Below are positions 1 to 7,699 of a stretch of 64,000 bases of DNA, piece by piece. The stretch covers positions 1 to 64,000 of the forward strand of contig DATNBU010000037.1 of assembly GCA_035571835.1 (NCBI GenBank), in the 5' to 3' direction. This DNA is from Candidatus Limnocylindrales bacterium. Its GTDB lineage: Bacteria; Desulfobacterota; Binatia; UBA1149; CAITLU01. Position 1 is the first letter of the stretch, and each line of letters begins with the position of its first letter. The notes beneath the pieces were generated by a model. The model saw only the letters and a list, made by a program, of their open reading frames with translations, was not told the DNA's origin and made no database searches. The translations under genes were made by a program, and so were the position numbers.

Positions 1-13
1 GGGGGGGGGGGGG
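1..13. other. Poly-G run at the window start
   Basis: Thirteen consecutive G bases open the sequence and then normal GC-rich sequence begins. Such a run at a sequence end is usually a read or assembly artefact (for example two-colour chemistry dark cycles), so the first bases and the contig edge should be treated as unreliable. Nothing else is recognisable between here and the first gene. Confidence 0.6.
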
Positions 14-157
14 CCTCGTCGCCGATTTCGCGCTGATCAGCGCTGCTGCGCCCACCAGAATCAGGACATTTCGCCTGCAAATCGTTGTTTCCAGGTGGGC
101 ATCGCCATACGCTCCGCACCTGCCGCGTTAATGACACCTCCGAGAGGGCTGCCTCCT

Positions 158-3100
158 ATGAAAACGCTGGACCCCGACAAGCACGACGACAACGGTGCCA
201 TCGGGGAGCAGCCGGATTCCGAGCACGACCGCCTCGCGCAGCCGGTCGACAACGAAGAGCCACCCAGGCTCGCGTTTCCCGTCGTCGGCATCGGCGCGTC
301 GGCCGGCGGTCTCGAATCGGCAATCGAGTTCTTCGAGCACATGCGCGCCGACAGCGGCATGGCCTTCGTGCTCGTGCAGCACCTCCCGCCCGACCGCGAA
401 ACGCTGATCCCCGAGATTCTGTCGCGCAAGACGACGATGCCGGTGGACGTCATTGCCGAAGCCCAGAAGGTCGAGCCGAATCACGTCTACGTGATCCGGC
501 CCGGGCGTACGGTCACACTGCGCGAGGGAGTCTTTCATCTCGGCGAGCCGCTCGTGAAGCCGATGCACAACCGGCCGGTCGACGACTTCTTCCGATCGCT
601 CGCCGAGGAGCAGCGCGAGCGCGGCATTGCGATCGTGCTGTCCGGCATGGGCAGCAACGGCACCGCCGGAGCGCAGGCCGTCAAGGCCGTCGGCGGCCTT
701 TGCATCGCACAGGATCCGGACTCGGCGGCGTATCCGTCGATGCCGCGTCATCTTATCGACGCGGAATACGCCGACTACATCCTGAGGCCGGCCGACATGC
801 CGGAGACGCTCCTTGCGTACGCGGGTCATCCTTACGCGCGGGATCGCGGTGGAGATTTCGAGCAGACGCTCGGGCGCGAGCAGCAGTACGTGCGCGAAAT
901 CCTCGCGGTGCTGCGTACGCGCACGCACCACGATTTCAGCGGCTATAAGCGGCCTACGTTATTGCGCCGCATCCAGCGGCGCATGGGCCTCGCTCGTGTG
1001 ATGCAGGTCGCGGATTACGCACGCCTGCTGCGCCAGACACCGAGCGAGGTCATGGCTCTCGCGGACGACCTTCTGATCCATGTGACGGGATTCTTCCGCG
1101 ATCGTGAGCTGTGGGAGGTGCTGCGAAGCCAGGTGATCGTGCCGCTCGTGGCGTCCAAGGATGCCGATTCGTCGATCCGTGCGTGGGTTGCGGCGTGCTC
1201 GAGCGGCGAAGAAGCCTATTCGCTCGCAATGCTGCTCGTCGAAGAGTCCGAGCGGGCGGGCAAGCGGCTCGACATCAAGATCTTCGCGACCGATACCGCC
1301 GAGCGCACGCTCAGCAACGCGCGCCAGGGCATCTATCCCGGTGGCATCGAATCGGAAGTCGAGCCCGAGCGCCTCGAACGTTTCTTCCAGCGCGACGACG
1401 CGGTCTACCGCATCCGGCCCGAGCTGCGCGAGCGCGTGGTCTTCGCGCCGCAGAACCTGCTGCAGGATCCGCCGTTCAGCCGTCTCGACATCATCACGTG
1501 CCGCAATCTGCTGATCTATCTCGAGCCGGGCGTGCAGCAGCGCGTGCTGTCGATGCTTCATTTCGGACTGCGCGACGGCGGCACGCTCTTCCTCGGAACC
1601 AGCGAGACCGTCGGCGCGAACGACGACATGTTCGAGACGATCGACAAGAAAGCACGCATCTATCGCCGCATCGGCCCCACGCGCCACGGCAACATCGATT
1701 TTCCGCTTCCCCGTATCCTGGCGATGCACAATCACGAAGCGGCGTTCGCCGAGAACCGCTCGCTGGCGGCGCGCCAGTCGATCGCGCAGCTCACGACCCG
1801 CGCGTTGCTCGACCACCACGTTGGGGCTGCGGTGACGATCGATCGCGACTACCGCATCCTTTACTACCACGGCAACACGTCGCCGTTCCTTCGCCAGCCG
1901 GCGGGAGAACCGACGCGTGAGCTGATGTCGGTGATCCGCGACACGCTGCGGGGAGCGGTGCGCGCCGCCGTCCAGCGCGCAATCGCGCACCCGGGCACGA
2001 CGACGCTCGAGAACGCATGGGTGTACCGCGACGGCGGAGGCCGTGCGCAGATTGCCGTGTCGGTTTCGCGCGCCAGCGCAAAGTCCGAGCCCGACTGCTT
2101 CGTCGTCAGCTTTCGCGAGGTCGGCGAATGGCTGGCGAGTGGGGCCAATGCATCGCGTTCCGACCAGGAGAATGCCGACAACCTGCGGCGCGTGCGCGAC
2201 GAGCTGCAAAGCACGGTCGACGAGTTGCAGACGAGCAACGAGGAGCTCAAGGCGGCACACGAGGAGGTCGTCAGCACCAACGAAGAGCTTCAGAGCACCA
2301 ATGAAGAGCTCGAAACCAGTCGCGAGGAGATGCAGTCGCTCAACGAGGAGCTCTCGACGGTCAACGGCCAGCTGCAGGCCAAGATGGAGGAATACCAGGC
2401 GGTCACGAGCGACCTGGCGAGCCTGCTGACGAGCACCGACATCGCCGTGCTGTTCCTGGATACCGGGTTTCGCATCCGCCGCTTCACGCCGCAGGTCAAG
2501 CAGCTGCTCGACGTGATCGCGACGGACGTCGGGCGGCCGTTTTCCGATCTGGCGCAGAAATTCGACGACCCGCTGCTGCTCGAAGAGGCCCGGCTCGTTC
2601 TCGAGCGCCTCACTCCGTGCGAGCGCGAGATCGCCGTCGGCCCCGACCGCTGGTTTTTGCGGCGGATCACACCGTACCGCACGGCGGAGAACCGCATCGA
2701 CGGCGTCGTGATCACGTTCGTCGAAACCACCGCTCGCCGGCGCGCGGAGGAGGCGCTGCGAAGGAGCGAGGAGCAGTTCCGCCGATCCATCCAGGAAGCG
2801 CCGGTTCCGGTCATCATGATGGCCGAAAATGGAGAGGTGCTGCAGCTCAGCAGCGCATGGACGGAGCTCACCGGACATACCATCGACAGCATCCCGGTCA
2901 TGGAAGCTTGGCTCAGCCACGTGGACGACGATGGTGCCGCGGCCGTGCGCAGCCGGATCCGCGATCTCTTCCGGGGCGCGATCCGTACCTTCGAAGTCGA
3001 CTTCGTGATCCGCACGCGCGACGGACAGGATCGCCACTGGCGCCTGCACGCTTCGTCTCCGGGTGCGCTGCCCGACGGGCGACGGATGTGCGTCGGAATG

Positions 3101-4294
3101 GCCGTCGACCTGACCGACCGCAAGCGCGCCGAGGCCGAGCTCGAGAGCTCGAAGCAACTCGTCGAAGCGGCGAGCGAGATGAAGGATCGCTTCCTCGCAA
3201 ACATTTCTCACGAGCTGCGCACTCCGCTGTCGGTGATCCTGATGTGGTCGAAGCTGCTGACGTCGAGCGACATGACCCCGGACGAACAACACGAGGCCTA
3301 CGACGCGATCGTCCGGGCTGCCGATGCGCAGCGTCGCCTGGTCGAAGACCTTCTCGACACCACGCACATCGCTTCGGGAAAGCTGCGGGTTTCGCTGAAG
3401 CCGATCGAGCTCAATCGTCTCGTACGCGCGGCAATCGACGTCGTACGGCCTCTTGCCGACAGCAAGGACGTCACGCTGTCGACCCAGCTGCAGGAGCCGC
3501 CGGATGTGGTGCTCGCGGACGCGGGGCGGCTCGAGCAGGTCGTCTGGATCCTTCTGACCAACGCCGTCAAGTTCACGCCGAGCGGCGGCGCGGTCGAGAT
3601 CTCGACGTGCCAGGACGGCGACTGGGTGGACCTTCGCGTGCGCGATACCGGCGCGGGAATTCCGGCTGATTTTCTCCCCCATCTCTTTCATCCGTTCGCG
3701 CAGGCCGAAACAGGTCGAACTCGTTCCGGACTCGGCCTCAGGCTTTCGATCGCGCGCTCGCTCGTCCAGCTTCATGGCGGCGCGATCACGGCCAACAGTG
3801 ACGGGCTCGGCAAGGGGGCCACGTTCACGATCCGGCTCCCCCGACATGTGCGTCCCGTCGAGCGCGATGCGCTTCACCGCGACGGGAATGCTGGCGGTCA
3901 AAGTCTCGGAGGCGTCTCGGTCCTGCTGGTGGAGGACAACGTCGATGCGATCCGCGCGATCAAGATCGCGCTCGAAAACGCGGGTGCGCGCGTCGAAGCG
4001 ATGACGAATCCGCTCGAAGCTCTCGAAGCATTTCGCGAAGTTGCGCCCCACGTCGTGATCAGCGACCTCAGCATGCCGGAGCTGACCGGCCTCGAGCTGA
4101 TGCAGAAGCTGCGCGCAATCGAAAAAGAGGAATCCCTCGCTCGCGCAAAGGCGATCGCGCTGACCGCGCTCGCGACCGGACACGATCGCACCGAGGCGCT
4201 CGAGAGCGGCTTCGACATCTTTCTTGCCAAACCGATCGACCCCGAGATGCTCATCGCCGAAACCCACGCGCTGATTCACGCCGGAAACAATTGA
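158..4294 (+). CDS. CheB/CheR-PAS-histidine kinase-receiver fusion sensor protein
   Basis: A 1378-residue multidomain signalling protein. Order seen: CheB-type methylesterase (about 42-225; GASAGG with Ser48, His75 in VQHLPP), CheR-type methyltransferase (about 245-510; SAM-binding stretch AACSSGEEAYSLA), a PAS-like region, a Glu-rich coiled coil (about 675-748, repeats of the TNEELQ type), two PAS domains (about 755-860 and 875-988), HisKA with phospho-acceptor His1018 (NISHELRTPL), a HATPase with N box TNAVKF and GLGLRLSIA, and a C-terminal receiver with Asp1303 (SDLSMP). The family methylates or demethylates receptors and phosphorylates its own or a partner receiver; the input is unknown. 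The CheB Asp position reads Asn167 (GMGSNGTAG), so esterase activity is doubtful. Start at 158 was chosen because CGAGAGGG lies upstream; in-frame ATGs at 95 and 131 are alternatives. A single-receiver gene follows almost immediately. Confidence 0.93.
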   Translation: MKTLDPDKHDDNGAIGEQPDSEHDRLAQPVDNEEPPRLAFPVVGIGASAGGLESAIEFFEHMRADSGMAFVLVQHLPPDRETLIPEILSRKTTMPVDVIAEAQKVEPNHVYVIRPGRTVTLREGVFHLGEPLVKPMHNRPVDDFFRSLAEEQRERGIAIVLSGMGSNGTAGAQAVKAVGGLCIAQDPDSAAYPSMPRHLIDAEYADYILRPADMPETLLAYAGHPYARDRGGDFEQTLGREQQYVREILAVLRTRTHHDFSGYKRPTLLRRIQRRMGLARVMQVADYARLLRQTPSEVMALADDLLIHVTGFFRDRELWEVLRSQVIVPLVASKDADSSIRAWVAACSSGEEAYSLAMLLVEESERAGKRLDIKIFATDTAERTLSNARQGIYPGGIESEVEPERLERFFQRDDAVYRIRPELRERVVFAPQNLLQDPPFSRLDIITCRNLLIYLEPGVQQRVLSMLHFGLRDGGTLFLGTSETVGANDDMFETIDKKARIYRRIGPTRHGNIDFPLPRILAMHNHEAAFAENRSLAARQSIAQLTTRALLDHHVGAAVTIDRDYRILYYHGNTSPFLRQPAGEPTRELMSVIRDTLRGAVRAAVQRAIAHPGTTTLENAWVYRDGGGRAQIAVSVSRASAKSEPDCFVVSFREVGEWLASGANASRSDQENADNLRRVRDELQSTVDELQTSNEELKAAHEEVVSTNEELQSTNEELETSREEMQSLNEELSTVNGQLQAKMEEYQAVTSDLASLLTSTDIAVLFLDTGFRIRRFTPQVKQLLDVIATDVGRPFSDLAQKFDDPLLLEEARLVLERLTPCEREIAVGPDRWFLRRITPYRTAENRIDGVVITFVETTARRRAEEALRRSEEQFRRSIQEAPVPVIMMAENGEVLQLSSAWTELTGHTIDSIPVMEAWLSHVDDDGAAAVRSRIRDLFRGAIRTFEVDFVIRTRDGQDRHWRLHASSPGALPDGRRMCVGMAVDLTDRKRAEAELESSKQLVEAASEMKDRFLANISHELRTPLSVILMWSKLLTSSDMTPDEQHEAYDAIVRAADAQRRLVEDLLDTTHIASGKLRVSLKPIELNRLVRAAIDVVRPLADSKDVTLSTQLQEPPDVVLADAGRLEQVVWILLTNAVKFTPSGGAVEISTCQDGDWVDLRVRDTGAGIPADFLPHLFHPFAQAETGRTRSGLGLRLSIARSLVQLHGGAITANSDGLGKGATFTIRLPRHVRPVERDALHRDGNAGGQSLGGVSVLLVEDNVDAIRAIKIALENAGARVEAMTNPLEALEAFREVAPHVVISDLSMPELTGLELMQKLRAIEKEESLARAKAIALTALATGHDRTEALESGFDIFLAKPIDPEMLIAETHALIHAGNN

Positions 4295-4295
4295 C

Positions 4296-4700
4296 GTGGA
4301 CAGCGGAACGGCCCATGACGCGTTCATGGAGCCGGTTCATGTCCTTTGTGTCGACGACAACGCCGACATGCGAAAGATCCTTTCGATGCTCATCGACAGG
4401 ACGGACGGAATGACCTGCGTCGGAGCGCTCGATAGCGCCAGCAACCTTGCAACCGAAGCGGCCGATCGCGATGCCGATGTCGTGTTGCTCGATCTCGGCA
4501 TGCCCGGATGCGATTCGTTCGAGGAGATGCGCGCGCTCGCAAGGACGGGCTCGGCGAAAATCATCGTTTACAGCGGGAGCAGTGATCCGGATACCGCCGA
4601 ACAGTCGATCGCAGCGGGCGCCGCCGCGTGTCTCTGCAAGGGAACGCACCCGCGCGCGCTCGTCGAGAAGATCCTCGACGTTGCGGCGGGCAACTGCTGA
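4296..4700 (+). CDS. Stand-alone response regulator receiver
   Basis: A 134-residue single receiver domain with no output domain. The acidic pair DD is in LCVDDN, the phospho-acceptor Asp in LLDLGMPG, the conserved Ser/Thr position is Ser in VYSGSSD, and the conserved Lys is in LCKGTHP. The GTG start lies one base after the stop of the large hybrid kinase, so the two are almost certainly cotranscribed and translationally coupled; an ATG at 4326 is an alternative start that still keeps the whole domain. Stand-alone receivers of this kind usually act by protein-protein contact or as phosphate sinks. The inference is that this is a partner of the upstream kinase. Confidence 0.88.
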   Translation: MDSGTAHDAFMEPVHVLCVDDNADMRKILSMLIDRTDGMTCVGALDSASNLATEAADRDADVVLLDLGMPGCDSFEEMRALARTGSAKIIVYSGSSDPDTAEQSIAAGAAACLCKGTHPRALVEKILDVAAGNC

Positions 4701-4712
4701 TCGCCGGCTGGA

Positions 4713-5462
4713 CTAGCCGCAGGCCGGGCAGGCAAGGCTTACCGGCAGGGACACCGCGGCTTTCAATGCAATGAGAGCGTCGGTCGCGGTCGTGCCGCCG
4801 GTACCATTGACGTTGCAGTAGCAGACATCGCACTCGGTCGAGCCGACCGACGCACGCAGCACGAACAACGCATCGCCCGCGGTGACCTTGCCGAACGGTG
4901 CGACCGGATCCGCGCAACCGGCAATCGCGAGCGACTGAAAAACCGCATCGTCGAAGCTCGCGGTGATCGATCCGCCTGCGGGTCCGGTCTTGGTCGTGCG
5001 CAGCTCGACCAGCGCGGCAACTGCACCCTGCGGTGCAGCCGCAGTCACATGATGGGTCGTCCAGTCGGGCGCACTCGTCAGGAACGTCGACTCGAGCAGG
5101 TCGTTGAGCGACTGGCTGCAGGCTGCATCGGCTTCCCACCGCACCACGATCACGGCCCTTCCCTCTGCGCTGCCCTCGAGGTCGATCTTGATGTCTGCGC
5201 CGAATTCGTAGGTGTCGCCGGCGGTGACCGGCACGCAGGTCGTGATCGCCGTGCTCTTGGGTTCGGTCACGACGATCGCGAGCGAGCCGGACGACGGCGA
5301 GCCGTCCGAATCCTGCGGCGACCAGTCGGTGCCGACGGTGGTGTCCCATCCGTCGAGATTGGTATCGAAGTCCGCGTTCGGCAGGAGGTTCTGCGCGAAC
5401 ACCGGGCTCGAAAAGACGGTCAGCATGGCGGCGACGGCGCCGGCGGCCAGCGGTCTCAGCAT
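4713..5462 (-). CDS. Secreted carbohydrate-binding-like protein with dockerin-like tail
   Basis: 249 residues. An N-terminal signal peptide (hydrophobic LAAGAVAAMLTVFSSPVFA, cleavage near residue 23) is followed by a region opening NLLPNADFDTNLDGW, which is typical of jelly-roll carbohydrate-binding domains of the CBM4/9 type. The last 65 residues contain two EF-hand-like repeats (GKVTAGDALFVLRASVG and GGTTATDALIALKAAVS) bracketed by cysteines (CxVCYC), the same module seen in three other exported proteins in this window. The ligand is unknown. The gene converges on the receiver gene with only 12 bases between their stops. The inference is an extracellular or surface-attached binding protein. 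Confidence 0.75.
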   Translation of the reverse strand: MLRPLAAGAVAAMLTVFSSPVFAQNLLPNADFDTNLDGWDTTVGTDWSPQDSDGSPSSGSLAIVVTEPKSTAITTCVPVTAGDTYEFGADIKIDLEGSAEGRAVIVVRWEADAACSQSLNDLLESTFLTSAPDWTTHHVTAAAPQGAVAALVELRTTKTGPAGGSITASFDDAVFQSLAIAGCADPVAPFGKVTAGDALFVLRASVGSTECDVCYCNVNGTGGTTATDALIALKAAVSLPVSLACPACG

Positions 5463-5544
5463 CGACGGACCTCCATCATCCGCCGCATCCTAGACGATCG
5501 CCCGACCTGGCACGAGCAGACGCCGCACGCAGTGTCACGAAAAA

Positions 5545-6015
5545 TCAGATCGGTCGCGACGCGTCCTTCTCGGAGATGCCGAACTTCTCGGCCGGATGAT
5601 GAATGCCGGACTGCGTGAGCTCGGCGTTGTCTTCGCGAAGAATGTCCTTGAGGGCGCAACGCTCGCGTTCGATCTCGGATGCGGTGCGGAATCCCATCCG
5701 CCGCAGCACCGGCAGCGGCGGACACCAGCCCTGCAGCGTGTGCTGCATGTAGAAGCCCTGCACGATCAGCGAAAGCACGAAGCCGCGCCGCCGCCCGGAG
5801 AATCCGGCAAGCAGGCCGGCGAGCGAGAATCCCGACGAAGCCATGGCCAGTGCGCGTTCGATGTCCCACTCCTGGTCGAGCATTTTGAGGCGGTGAGGAA
5901 TGGCGGTCGGATGCTCGGTGAAATAGGCGACGCTCGCGCGAAATGCCTCCTTGATTTCGAGATTGACGTCGCGCGAGGTGTTCGATGGAACGCGGCCTGC
6001 AGTGGATTCGATCAT
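5545..6015 (-). CDS. Small membrane protein, DUF2892/YgaP-like
   Basis: 156 residues. A soluble N-terminal half (about 1-80) precedes one or two hydrophobic stretches (FSLAGLLAGFSGRRRGFVLS, then LSLIVQGFYMQHTLQ), followed by GWCPPLPVLRRMGFRTASEIERER. This GWCPP...LRRxGxRT signature is what is seen in DUF2892/YgaP-type inner-membrane domains. The start at 6015 is supported by an AAAGGAGC ribosome binding site; an upstream in-frame ATG at 6165 would add an unlikely basic extension. Function is unknown; in rhodanese-linked relatives the domain accompanies sulfur or redox chemistry, but no such partner is visible here. Confidence 0.6.
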   Translation of the reverse strand: MIESTAGRVPSNTSRDVNLEIKEAFRASVAYFTEHPTAIPHRLKMLDQEWDIERALAMASSGFSLAGLLAGFSGRRRGFVLSLIVQGFYMQHTLQGWCPPLPVLRRMGFRTASEIERERCALKDILREDNAELTQSGIHHPAEKFGISEKDASRPI

Positions 6016-6299
6016 GGCTTGCTCCTTTGCCGCATGCGGCGCACGCCGGCATCGCGCCAGGCGGGCAGAGATCAATATGTGGATTCGGCGGCTTGGAGCT
6101 CCGGGTGAGAGCTCCAAGTCGCGCTTCTCTGCGACCATTAGGGAGGTCGATGCGGAGTCGAGCAAGTCGAACGCAGCGATTTACCCGAACGGGAGAAAAG
6201 CCCTGCCGCGTGCGGCGAATTGCTTCGGAGCGATCGCGTTTGCAGTATCCCGACACCGGGTGAGCGGTTCGCCCGATTCTTCGTGCGAGGCAACGAACA

Positions 6300-6707
6300 A
6301 TGACAATCCCGGGAAGCTGTCTGTGTGGTGCGGTGCGCTTCGAAGTGACCGGCGATCCGCTGTGGGCCCACAACTGTCACTGCTCGCGCTGCCGCAAGAC
6401 GCGCGGCGCGGCGTTCGCATCCAACCTTTTCATTGGCGAGGACGGATTCCGCTACATCGAGGGCGAGAGCGAGGTCCGTTCGTACAAACCGCCGGGCGCC
6501 GAGCGGTTCACGCACGCGTTCTGCACCCGGTGCGGCTCGAGCATGCCGTGGCGCAACGAGAGCCGTGCGATGGTGGTGGTGCCGATGGGGTGCCTCGACG
6601 GCGATCCCGGAATCGAGCCGCGCGCGAACATCTTCGTCGAGTCGAAGGCGACCTGGTTCGCGATCACCGATGCGCTGCCGCAGAGTCCGGCCGCGCCCGG
6701 AAGCTGA
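6300..6707 (+). CDS. GFA-family zinc-binding protein
   Basis: 135 residues with the Cys pattern of the GFA/CENP-V fold: CLCGAVRF at the N-terminus, NCHCSRCRK near residue 30, and FCTRCGSSMPW near residue 75. These cysteines bind structural and catalytic zinc in glutathione-dependent formaldehyde-activating enzyme homologues. Full family length is present. Many members have no proven activity and glutathione specificity cannot be read from sequence. It is transcribed away from the DUF2892-like gene across a 284-base divergent intergenic region in which I recognise no specific site. Confidence 0.88.
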   Translation: MTIPGSCLCGAVRFEVTGDPLWAHNCHCSRCRKTRGAAFASNLFIGEDGFRYIEGESEVRSYKPPGAERFTHAFCTRCGSSMPWRNESRAMVVVPMGCLDGDPGIEPRANIFVESKATWFAITDALPQSPAAPGS

Positions 6708-6719
6708 ATCCCACGGTCT

Positions 6720-7493
6720 CTACAGGCACGCCGAGCACTGCAGCGGCGTCGCGCCGGAGACCGCAAAGCGCAGCACCTTGAGCGCGTCCGTGCTCGCGAC
6801 CACGCCGTTGCCGTCGCCGTCGCAGACGCACGGCAGGCATTCGAGAGTTCCCACCGCAGTTTTCAGTACCTGCAGCGCATCGCCCGCGGTCGTCGTGCCG
6901 CTGTTGTTCGGGTCACCGCAGCGGGCTTCGACGGCTCTGGTGAACTGCAGCAGCATCGTGCCGTGCGTATCCTTGAGGCTGAACGTGTGCGGCGTGCCGA
7001 GGAAGCCGAACGTGTACGCCGGGAACGGATCGATCAGGTCGTCATTCAGGAATGCATCGTCGGTGATGGCGAGGAAGAGCTGGACGTCCTCGTCGGGCGT
7101 CCCGTCGATCGACATCGTGCCGCCTTCGTTGCCGACCACGCGCGGACCGTCGTAGGCGCGAAAGGTATCCGACGGCGAGCTGCCCGAGAGCTGGACCTCG
7201 TAGAACGCGGTGTGCGAGCCGCGGATTTCCGTCTCGAGGAAATCGGCAACGAACGCCGAGTTGTGCGTGTGCGGATACTCGCCGCGCATCGGGTCGTCGT
7301 CGGTGTCGGGCGTGCTGGTGTCGAACGTGAAATAGCCCGTGACGACGGTGTCGAGCGGTACGGTGAGACCGAACGGTTTGCCGGCCACGGTTGCCGCCCT
7401 TGCCTCGTACGCCACCGTAACGATTGCCGCGCGGGCTCCGGTCGAAAGCAGAGCCAGCATCGGCAACGTCATCGTCAGTCGGAATGCGTGCAT
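6720..7493 (-). CDS. Secreted protein with C-terminal dockerin-like repeats
   Basis: 257 residues. A signal peptide (MHAFRLTMTLPMLALLSTGARA) is followed by a beta-rich domain of unknown function containing VVTGYFTFDTSTPD, a phrase common in PEP-CTERM-type exported proteins, although there is no PEP-CTERM tail. The C-terminus carries two EF-hand-like repeats, GTTTAGDALQVLKTAVG and GVVASTDALKVLRFAVS, each framed by cysteines (CLPCVCDGDGNG between them). The start was chosen by the strong AAGGAGG site seven bases upstream of the ATG. Immediately upstream of that site lie tandem hairpins (7513-7590), so the leader RNA is probably structured. Exact function is unknown. Confidence 0.72.
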   Translation of the reverse strand: MHAFRLTMTLPMLALLSTGARAAIVTVAYEARAATVAGKPFGLTVPLDTVVTGYFTFDTSTPDTDDDPMRGEYPHTHNSAFVADFLETEIRGSHTAFYEVQLSGSSPSDTFRAYDGPRVVGNEGGTMSIDGTPDEDVQLFLAITDDAFLNDDLIDPFPAYTFGFLGTPHTFSLKDTHGTMLLQFTRAVEARCGDPNNSGTTTAGDALQVLKTAVGTLECLPCVCDGDGNGVVASTDALKVLRFAVSGATPLQCSACL

Positions 7494-7512
7494 GTTCCCC
7501 TCCTTCTGAAGC

Positions 7513-7590
7513 GCGCGGTTTCCCGCGCTCAGGCTGAACGCGCGGTTTCCCGCGCTCCGGCCGAACGCACGGTTTCCGGCCGCTTCGGGC
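7513..7590 (-). repeat. Tandem 27-base repeats forming GAAA-loop hairpins in the leader
   Basis: Two 27-base copies (7513-7539 and 7540-7566) differ at only two bases, and a degenerate third copy follows from 7567. Each good copy contains GCGCGGTTTCCCGCGC, a 6-base-pair inverted repeat; read on the minus strand the loop is GAAA, a stable GNRA tetraloop. The array ends about 12 bases before the AAGGAGG site of the secreted-protein gene starting at 7493. It could be the 3' hairpin of the upstream metalloprotease transcript, an mRNA stabiliser or a translational control element. Confidence 0.7.
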
Positions 7591-7699
7591 CAGCCGCGCA
7601 ATTCCACGTAACAGATCGGCCAGGCTCGAAAAAGATCCTCGGCGGCGAATCGGGCATCGGCCGTCAGAGACGATACGCCGCGTCGAGAAGCCGGGCTCG

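Noticed and set aside
959-4327. Very long antisense reading frame (about 1120 codons) opposite the CheB/CheR fusion
   Set aside because: The plus-strand protein has a full chain of recognisable domains; long open antisense frames are expected in GC-rich codon usage, and this one has an Arg/Asp/His-rich composition with no motif.
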